This document shows, one piece after another, positions 58,549-64,000 of a stretch of 64,000 nucleotides of DNA. The DNA comes from Candidatus Bathyarchaeota archaeon (GTDB taxonomy: Archaea; Thermoproteota; Bathyarchaeia; TCS64). Position numbers and translations under genes: made by a program. Numbering within the stretch: position 1 is the first letter of the stretch; each line of letters opens with the position of its first letter. Below the pieces are notes generated by a model. That model was not told the origin of the DNA and searched no databases. It was given only the letters and a program-made list of their open reading frames with translations. The stretch is taken from assembly GCA_026014875.1 (NCBI GenBank), contig JAOZHO010000027.1, forward strand, positions 62,001 to 126,000. Reading direction: 5' to 3'.

Positions 58549-58926
58549 TTGATCGATTATTTTACGGCCCCCGACGTGAGGAATAGGATCGAGGAGATCG
58601 TGGAGCTCCTCAGGTTCGAGCACGTCAACCTCGACAACCTCCACTGCGTCAGGAGCAGGGGCTCCAAGGCGAAGAGGACCATCGCCAGGATCCACGGCAG
58701 GAGCAGGATCTGGCAGGCGGTGGGCCTAGAGCCCGCGTACGTGATCGAGGTCATCGCGGAGCGGTTCGACAGGCTCTCCCCGGAGGATCAGGACAGGACA
58801 CTAATCCATGAGCTTCTCCACATCCCCCACGGGTTCAAGGGGGGGTTCCGGCATCACAGGGGCTACGTCAACGACGAGACCGTGGAGACCTGGTACAGGC
58901 GGTACTGCGAGAAGAAGGGCGATTAA
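58549..58926 (+). CDS. putative zinc metallopeptidase (PF18894-like)
   Basis: 125 residues. IHELLHIPHGFKGGFRHHRG carries an HELLH zinc site with a further His, as in the stand-alone 'putative metallopeptidase' family known from phages and archaea. FTAPDVRNRIEEIVELLRFE and RSRIWQAVGLEPAYVIEVIA precede it. No signal peptide. The start is TTG 58549 after GGAGG. Its role is not known; the DNA-methyltransferase gene beside it is convergent. Confidence 0.75.
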   Translation: MIDYFTAPDVRNRIEEIVELLRFEHVNLDNLHCVRSRGSKAKRTIARIHGRSRIWQAVGLEPAYVIEVIAERFDRLSPEDQDRTLIHELLHIPHGFKGGFRHHRGYVNDETVETWYRRYCEKKGD

Positions 58927-58961
58927 AAACGCTGTTAAACCAGACTATGCATGTAGCGGGT

Positions 58962-59855
58962 CTATGTGGATGATTCTTCCCTGATCCGCTTCCTGGCGAG
59001 CTCCACGTACTCCTCGCTGTTATCCACGCCGATGTAATGCCGTTTGGTCTTCAGGGCGGCGACGCATGTGGTGCCGCTTCCGCAGAAGGGGTCGAGGACC
59101 ACGTCCCCTTGGAAGGTGTAGAGCTGGATGAGGCGGTAGGGGAGCTCCACGGGGAAGGGGGCGGGGTGGCCCACTCTCTTCGCGGACGCGGTGGGGAAGC
59201 TCCAGATGCTCTTGGTGTACTCTAGGAACTCGTCCCGGGCGATGGTGCTCTCCCTGTCCCCCCTCTCCCGCTTCATGGAGCCCTTGGAGAAGACGAGGAT
59301 GTACTCGTGGACGTCCCGGAGGGTGGGGTTGGAGGCGCTGAGCCAGCTCCCCCACGCCGTGCTGGACCCCGCGCTCGCGGCCTTGGACCAGATGATCTCC
59401 CCCCGCATCAGGAAGCCGATCTCGGCCATCTCTTCGATGATGTAGCTGTGGAGGGGGATGTAGGGACGCCTCCCCAGGTTCGCAACGTTGACGCAGGCCC
59501 GGCCCCCCACCACCAGCTTTCTGTGGACCTCCCCGAAGACATCCCGGAGGAGCCCCCGGTACTCCTCAAGGCCCAGGTCCTCGTCGTAGTCCTTCCCGAC
59601 GTTGTAGGGGGGCGAGGTCACCATGAGGTGGACGCTCTCGTCGGGGATCATCGACAGGTCTCGGCTGTCGCCGCAGATCACGGTGTCTAAGATGGCTTCG
59701 GGGATGCTCCGCTCGATGAGTTCCCCGGGGTTCTCCGGGGTTTCACCGTATATTTTTCGGGAGTAGAACTTAGAGGAGTCGTGGCTCTCCCGTTTGGAGA
59801 CCCCGAAAGAGCTCGTCTTCGTTCCCCGTTTACCCTCGGAACCCATGCTCATCAC
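58962..59855 (-). CDS. orphan N4-cytosine/N6-adenine DNA methyltransferase
   Basis: 297 residues. Motif IV MVTSPPYNVGKDYDEDLG comes first, then the C-terminal motif I VVLDPFCGSGTTCVAAL and HYIGVDNSEEYVELARKRI, the beta-class order. SPPY is more common for N4-cytosine but also occurs in N6-adenine enzymes. No restriction gene is adjacent, so it is likely an orphan modification enzyme with an unknown recognition site. The N-terminal ~45 residues are low-complexity and charged. Confidence 0.85.
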   Translation of the reverse strand: MMSMGSEGKRGTKTSSFGVSKRESHDSSKFYSRKIYGETPENPGELIERSIPEAILDTVICGDSRDLSMIPDESVHLMVTSPPYNVGKDYDEDLGLEEYRGLLRDVFGEVHRKLVVGGRACVNVANLGRRPYIPLHSYIIEEMAEIGFLMRGEIIWSKAASAGSSTAWGSWLSASNPTLRDVHEYILVFSKGSMKRERGDRESTIARDEFLEYTKSIWSFPTASAKRVGHPAPFPVELPYRLIQLYTFQGDVVLDPFCGSGTTCVAALKTKRHYIGVDNSEEYVELARKRIREESST

Positions 59856-60003
59856 CTGAAATATGTCGGAACTTTGTTTCTCGGGAGCGCTGCATCCAAT
59901 GGAGGGCCTCGCTCCAACCCCTCATGGCGCCCGATGTATTGAAGCTTTTCCGGTGGGAGCTCTGCGTGCGTACGTGACGAAGCGGTCAACATCTGGCGCC
60001 CGC

Positions 60004-60372
60004 TCATGGGGCGATAGGTGTCTCCCGGGGTTCCGTGCCCCCTATGATTGAGAGCTGGGTCATCCCCTCCTCCTCGGATGCCCCGTGCTGGTGCATCATA
60101 TTCGCGGGGACGAAGACGAGCTGTCCCTGGTGGAGTTCGATCTCCCCGTCCTCGGAAGCGATTATCCCTTTGCCCGAGACTATCCATGCGTACTGGTCCT
60201 GGGCGTGGGCGCTCCAGGGCCTCCGGATCCCCGGGGGGAACCTCACGACCGTGATGCTTAGGCCGAGGGTGCCGGTGGAGGCGTTCGAGATCCTATCAAT
60301 GATTGCCTCACCGGGGGCTCCTGGAGCCAGGTCCGTCTCTGGCTCTATGACTTGGATTCCTATAGGCGTCAT
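60004..60372 (-). CDS. cupin-domain protein
   Basis: 122 residues forming one conserved beta-barrel: RFPPGIRRPWSAHAQDQYAW (motif 1, with His) and VPANMMHQHGASEEEG (motif 2, with His). ISGKGIIASEDGEIELHQGQ lies between. Probably a metal-dependent small-molecule or dioxygenase-like protein. It is near the Ldh2-type dehydrogenase (51 bases apart, same strand). 59856-60003 has no clear gene. Confidence 0.78.
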   Translation of the reverse strand: MTPIGIQVIEPETDLAPGAPGEAIIDRISNASTGTLGLSITVVRFPPGIRRPWSAHAQDQYAWIVSGKGIIASEDGEIELHQGQLVFVPANMMHQHGASEEEGMTQLSIIGGTEPRETPIAP

Positions 60373-60423
60373 GCATGAGATACCGGGAGATGGGGGATAA
60401 ATCGTTTCCGAGGGAGCGGGGGC

Positions 60424-61503
60424 TCAGGCGGGCTCCCCGATTACGCCCCGGAGCCCCTTCTCGCCGATGATCGCCTCGATCCTCGACCAGGTCTCGTCTT
60501 CGATGTAGATCCCCTCCTCCCGGAGCTTCAGCTTTTTCAGGTACTCGGGCTCCCCGGGATGCTGGACGCCCACGGCGCCGGAGGGCGGCGAGGTCTTCAC
60601 GAACTCGGCGAAGCTGGACACCTCCTCCTTGAACTCGTCGAGGGGGCGGAAGGCCTCCACGTTGAAGACGGCGATGAAGCATCCGTCGTTGTGGCGGTGC
60701 TCGATGCCGTGGCGGGCCTCGAAGGCGGCGGGGTCGGTGCCGTAGCCGATGCCCGTGAGTATCCCCGAGAACATCTCCACCATGAAGCTGAGACCGAAGC
60801 CCTTGTGGCCCTGGTCGCCCCCCAGGGGCAGTATTCCGCCTCCTCGGGGCAGGTCGAAGGGGTCCGTGGAGGGGTTCCCCTCGGCGTCCAGTATCCATCC
60901 CTCCGGGACCTCCTCCTTTCGGGCCCTGGCGACGCCCACCTTCCCGGCTGCGACGACGCTGGTGGCCATGTCGAGGAAGACGGGGGCCTGTTGGTTGCTG
61001 GGGACTGCGATGGAGAGGGGGTTGGTCCCCAGGCGCACCTCCCTCCCCCCGAAGGGGACCACGCTCTTCCTCCCGGCCCCCGAGTCCGCAGTGATGAGCC
61101 CTATCATTCCCTCCTCCGCGGCCATCATGGAGTAGTCGGCGAGCCTCCCGATGTGGCCCTGGTAATGGACGGTGACCGCGGCGACGTTGTGCTTCTTCGC
61201 CTTCTCGATGGCGAGGCGCATAGCCCTCTCGGTGACCACGAAGCCGAAGCCCCAGTTGCCGTTGATCCGGGCGGTGGTGGGGGTCTCGTGCTCCACCTCG
61301 AAGGGGGCACCGGGGACGATCTGGCCCAGCTTGATCCGGTTGACGTAGGTGGGGACCTGGATGACGCCGTGGGAGTCGTGGCCCGCGAGGTTAGCCCCGA
61401 CGAGGTGCCTCGCCACGGTCCCGGCCTCGTGCTCTGATGCTCCGTAGGCCCGGAATATGTGGTAGCATGTTTTCTCCAGGTATTCGGGTGAGAATGTTGG
61501 GAT
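60424..61503 (-). CDS. Ldh2/MdlD-family malate/ureidoglycolate-type dehydrogenase, unusual start
   Basis: About 360 residues. ARHLVGANLAGHDSHGVIQV, INGNWGFGFVVTERAMRLAI, AAVTVHYQGHIGRLADYSMM, FLDMATSVVAAGKVGVARAR and GGDQGHKGFGLSFMVEMFSG match COG2055 NAD(P)-dependent malate, lactate or ureidoglycolate dehydrogenases. The family N-terminus (FSPEYLEKTCYHIFRAYGAS) extends upstream to an in-frame TAA at 61522-61524 without any ATG, GTG or TTG. An ATC at 61503-61501, eight bases after GGAGG, is the best-placed codon. The only GTG (61508) is in another frame, so an error or non-canonical start is implied. Confidence 0.83.
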   Translation of the reverse strand: MPTFSPEYLEKTCYHIFRAYGASEHEAGTVARHLVGANLAGHDSHGVIQVPTYVNRIKLGQIVPGAPFEVEHETPTTARINGNWGFGFVVTERAMRLAIEKAKKHNVAAVTVHYQGHIGRLADYSMMAAEEGMIGLITADSGAGRKSVVPFGGREVRLGTNPLSIAVPSNQQAPVFLDMATSVVAAGKVGVARARKEEVPEGWILDAEGNPSTDPFDLPRGGGILPLGGDQGHKGFGLSFMVEMFSGILTGIGYGTDPAAFEARHGIEHRHNDGCFIAVFNVEAFRPLDEFKEEVSSFAEFVKTSPPSGAVGVQHPGEPEYLKKLKLREEGIYIEDETWSRIEAIIGEKGLRGVIGEPA

Positions 61504-61602
61504 GTCACAAACCTCCGATTCTTAGCGATATCATCAATCGTAGGTGGTATTAGACTGCTGGGGTCTCGAATCGCCAGGGAGAATCTTGATGGCCCGGGGC
61601 GT

Positions 61603-61974
61603 TCAAGTGATCTCCAGGGGCATACGCTCTCCCCTTTTGTTGTAGACGGCCACCCGGTCCCGGGTGTAGGGATACGCGACGATGACCATGATCCTCCCGT
61701 ATATGTGGTTGAGGTCTGTGGGGGAGGGCCGGGGGCTCCCGGAGGGGTGGGAGTGGAGTGTGCCCACGATGGAGAAGTCGATGGGGAGCATGTGAGGGCG
61801 GAACTGGGCGAAGCCCCTCCCCGTGCTCGCGAAGGGGGGGAAGAGGTGTTCCTCGAGGGTTATCTCGCCTTTGCTCACTTTCCCTCTGAGGAGTAGCAGG
61901 GCCTCCCGGGGGTGCTGCATCTTTGCGAAGAGAAGCAGGGAGTCCAAGAGCTCCCCGGGAATGGCGACGTTCAT
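61603..61974 (-). CDS. JAMM/MPN+ domain protein (Mov34 family)
   Basis: 123 residues, a stand-alone JAB1/MPN metalloprotease domain. HPREALLLLRGKVSKGEITL supplies the Glu, and GTLHSHPSGSPRPSPTDLNH is the zinc-binding H-x-H-P-x6-S-x2-D motif. The active-site set is complete, so it is probably active, perhaps against ubiquitin-like SAMP conjugates; this is inferred from family. ATG 61974. Confidence 0.85.
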   Translation of the reverse strand: MNVAIPGELLDSLLLFAKMQHPREALLLLRGKVSKGEITLEEHLFPPFASTGRGFAQFRPHMLPIDFSIVGTLHSHPSGSPRPSPTDLNHIYGRIMVIVAYPYTRDRVAVYNKRGERMPLEIT

Positions 61975-62004
61975 GGCCAGGTTAGTATTTGGGGGGCCTC
62001 TCCT

Positions 62005-63426
62005 TTAAGAGACTCTTCTCTCCGGTGACCCGGACGCACCCGCCATATTCACCCAGTCGTTCAGCCCTATGCTGCTCCAGACGAACCTCGTGGGAGCCAG
62101 CGCCCCCCTGCATCCGAGGGCCCTATCGCCTCTCGCAGTCATCATCCAGGCCTCGTTCCAGAGCCCTTTGGAGGCCAGCGAGTGCCCCCGCCTCAGGAGT
62201 CGCCAGCCCTCCAGTGCATCCACCTCGATCGATCCGCCGTCCATGTATTCGCATAGGTCGTCGAGGGGCTCGTTGGCCGCCATCCTGATCCTTGATAGGT
62301 TCTCGAGCACTGCGACGAGGAGCTCTTTCTCGTGCTCCGCTTGGGGCTCCAGGTCATCGGTTGACTCCAGCGCCCTCTCGAAGCCTTTCACCGCATCCGC
62401 CTTGTTCCCCATGAGGCTGTCTATCACGCCGCAGTTGTTCAGGGACGCAGCGATGACGTATCTGTCTCCTGTCGTGCTGCTGGACTTTAAGGACTCCCTG
62501 ATGAGCGTCTGGGCGTCTCTGCGTCTGGCTCTGCTCCCCAGAACCACCCCGAGGTTGCAGTTGGTGTGGGCTCTCCCGTTCTCGTCCCCTATCGCATTGT
62601 AGGTCTCAAGGGCTTCGGAGAACGCCTCCTCCGCTTCCTCGAACCTCTTCAGTCTCCCGGCCACCACGCCCAGGTTGTTCAGCGTGTCGGCGAGGGCTTT
62701 CTTGTTGTCGGCCCTCCGGAAATGGAGTATCGCTTCCGAGTGGAGCGTCTCCGCTTCGCCCCGATCGCCGGCTCTGTCGGAGAGCTGCCCGAGCCTCAGC
62801 AGGGTATCGGCAAGCATCCCGCAGGAGCCTTTTTCCCTCAGCAGGTCTGCCGCCTCTCCCAGCCGTGAGGCCGCTTTCTCCCCTTTTCCCAGGAGCAGCC
62901 ATACCTTGGCGAGGGTTCTCAATACGTCCGCTGTCCCCTGGGTGTCGCCCAGTCCCCTGGATATCTGGAGGGCCTCGTAGAGGTGGATGCCGGCCTTCCC
63001 GTGTTCCCCCTGCTCCATGTGGATCGCCGCCAAGTCGGATAGGGTCTCGAGGAGGGGCTCTGATTCGCCTCGCTCTCTGAGATAAGGGAGGATCTGGGTG
63101 AGACCGCGTCCTGCGCCCTTCGGGTCACCCATCTCCATGAGGGCCACGCTCAGGAGCTTGGAGACCTGGACCGATGAGGCTTCGTCCCCGAGCCCTCGGT
63201 ACACCCCTTGGGCTTCCTCGAGGAGGGGGCGGGCGACATGAGGACGCCCGAGGTCCAGATTCAGTGAACCCAGGGAGTGGAGGGATTCGGCCAGCCTTTC
63301 AGATTCGTCGCTGCGCCTCAGGGTATCGATGGCATCCTCCAGGTGGGCCTTGGCCCTGATTATTTCGCGATTCTCGGAGGGGGTGTTAGACGCCTCGTCC
63401 TTGTCGCTGAGGTCGGATGCTTTCAT
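62005..63426 (-). CDS. tetratricopeptide-repeat protein
   Basis: 473 residues with about nine TPR-type helix pairs: DTLRRSDESERLAESLHSLG, EALQISRGLGDTQGTADVLR, EAILHFRRADNKKALADTLN and EALETYNAIGDENGRAHTNC with the A-x3-LG-x2-A spacing. The last ~80 residues (EPLDDLCEYMDGGSIEVDAL; LRRGHSLASKGLWNEAWMMT) are less regular. No enzymatic domain is seen. It is probably a protein-interaction scaffold. The gene is the longest in the last 10 kb, ATG 63426. Confidence 0.85.
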   Translation of the reverse strand: MKASDLSDKDEASNTPSENREIIRAKAHLEDAIDTLRRSDESERLAESLHSLGSLNLDLGRPHVARPLLEEAQGVYRGLGDEASSVQVSKLLSVALMEMGDPKGAGRGLTQILPYLRERGESEPLLETLSDLAAIHMEQGEHGKAGIHLYEALQISRGLGDTQGTADVLRTLAKVWLLLGKGEKAASRLGEAADLLREKGSCGMLADTLLRLGQLSDRAGDRGEAETLHSEAILHFRRADNKKALADTLNNLGVVAGRLKRFEEAEEAFSEALETYNAIGDENGRAHTNCNLGVVLGSRARRRDAQTLIRESLKSSSTTGDRYVIAASLNNCGVIDSLMGNKADAVKGFERALESTDDLEPQAEHEKELLVAVLENLSRIRMAANEPLDDLCEYMDGGSIEVDALEGWRLLRRGHSLASKGLWNEAWMMTARGDRALGCRGALAPTRFVWSSIGLNDWVNMAGASGSPERRVS

Positions 63427-63475
63427 TTGCGCCCTCCCGAGTCTGCGCCCTAGAACCTCCGGGTTTGGAGCGGGA

Positions 63476-63592
63476 TTACATTACCGAGAGTGAGAAGCTG
63501 TGAATGAGATCGAGGAAAACTTTGGTGAGGAAGCTCATTGTGAGATACACGGAGGCTGCGGAGAGGAGATACCCGAGGACCATACGCTTCAT
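63476..63592 (-). CDS. 38-residue single-helix membrane protein
   Basis: MKRMVLGYLLSAASVYLTMS followed by FLTKVFLDLIHSFSLSVM, TAA at 63476-63478. One hydrophobic helix with a positive N-terminus. AGGTGG lies five bases before ATG 63592; an in-frame ATG at 63625 would add eleven residues. Likely real but short, upstream of the TPR gene on the same strand. Function unknown. Confidence 0.45.
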   Translation of the reverse strand: MKRMVLGYLLSAASVYLTMSFLTKVFLDLIHSFSLSVM

Positions 63593-63882
63593 GTCTTCCA
63601 CCTTTCCTATGACGTTAACGAACATAATTCAGATATAAGGCTTCTCTGACGAAAAGAGCCATAATAATCCTTGTTTTGACAATTTTAGTCGATATTTCCC
63701 ACTTTCTGCACTCACTTCCAGAACCGGGAAAAACTAAAAAATAATTCACGTCAATGTATTCGGCCCCCATAGGTACATGGAAAGAGTTCCGTTTCAGAAC
63801 CATCATCACTAAACTGTTATTAATAGAGGAAACTTTACCATCTTGGCCGGATTTCATAGTCACGGGCTCCGGAGGTTCCCGA

Positions 63883-64000
63883 TTGGAGAAAAAAGTCAGA
63901 TTGACCCCCCAGATGATAGCCAGGCTATTTGGCGTACCAGTGGGCGAGGGGCCCGAGCGGGGAGAGTCGATAGAGGATTCCGGAGACGGGACCAGAGGCG
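63883..64000 (+). CDS. 5' end of a gene running off the window
   Basis: From TTG 63883, seven bases after GGAGG, the frame reads MEKKVRLTPQMIARLFGVPV then GEGPERGESIEDSGDGTRG and is still open at 64000. GC-rich and natural in composition. The same frame is open back to an ATG at 63754 in AT-rich sequence, but the ribosome-binding site favours 63883. Too short to assign. Confidence 0.5.
   Translation, partial: MEKKVRLTPQMIARLFGVPVGEGPERGESIEDSGDGTRG

Noticed and set aside
63615..63863. 82-codon minus-strand frame near the window end
   Set aside because: Low-confidence AT-rich translation with no motif, overlapped by a better-supported plus-strand frame that continues off the window.
1..64000. 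CRISPR array, insertion sequence or rRNA
   Set aside because: No regularly spaced direct repeats, transposase motifs or rRNA-like sequence were seen on reading both strands.

Overview
The window is from an archaeal chromosome: GC-rich (roughly 60%), gene-dense, and using ATG, GTG and TTG starts freely. The following genes show this: RNase P subunits Rpp30 and Pop5, RpoN, ribosomal proteins uS2 and eS26, Hel308, NreA with a C-terminal PCNA-binding motif, archaeal S-adenosylmethionine synthetase, the isopentenyl phosphate kinase branch of the mevalonate pathway, and an intron-containing tRNA. eS26 and a TackOD1-type zinc-ribbon regulator point to the TACK/Thermoproteota side. Together with a methanopterin reductase (Mer), I infer a Bathyarchaeia-like lineage, but the sequence alone does not prove this.

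Layout. 1-3000: end of a bactofilin-like gene, two winged-helix regulators, small membrane and coiled-coil proteins and an MFS transporter. 3000-5450: a pyruvate-kinase-C-terminal-like protein, tRNA-Arg and the RNase P operon. 5460-8280: a processive glycosyltransferase followed by a V4R sensor/TackOD1 regulator pair. 8480-14120: rpoN-rps2-MEMO-mvk-ipk-fni-idsA, a translation plus isoprenoid-lipid operon. 14180-18060: Mer, CoaBC, dCMP deaminase and small genes on the minus strand. 18300-27530: pyrrolidone carboxyl peptidase, Hel308, an asparagine-synthetase homologue without its N-terminal Cys, endonuclease III, phosphoglycolate phosphatase and a methionine/SAM operon. 27800-37200: zinc-ribbon and membrane proteins, Trm5-like methyltransferase, a tandem pair of complementary ThyX-family genes, Hsp20, a degenerate HtpX-like protein and a coiled-coil protein. 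37260-37360: an intergenic sequence with two nested perfect 8-bp stems, probably an RNA gene. 38900-41040: an AT-rich accessory island of unfamiliar genes. 41050-43980: a guanidino-modifying hydrolase divergent from an M24 protein that has lost metal ligands, plus a YczE-type membrane protein. 44140-52230: NreA and the purine genes purS-purL-purQ, purE and purC, with a cDPG-synthetase-like GTPase and a transporter pseudogene. 52400-64000: CDP-alcohol phosphotransferase, eS26, hydrolases, DUF4443 regulator, methyltransferases, an orphan DNA methyltransferase, an Ldh2-type dehydrogenase, a JAMM protein and a TPR protein.

The genes form several working sets. MVK, IPK, IDI-2 and GGPP synthase make the precursor of archaeal lipids, and the CDP-alcohol phosphotransferase probably adds a polar head group. 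PurS/L/Q, PurE and PurC are consecutive purine steps. The MetE-like enzyme and MAT make methionine and then SAM for the several methyltransferases. The best candidates for undescribed biology are the split ThyX pair, the guanidino-hydrolase/creatinase-like pair, the structured RNA at 37.3 kb, the V4R/TackOD1 module beside the glycosyltransferase, and the AT-rich island.
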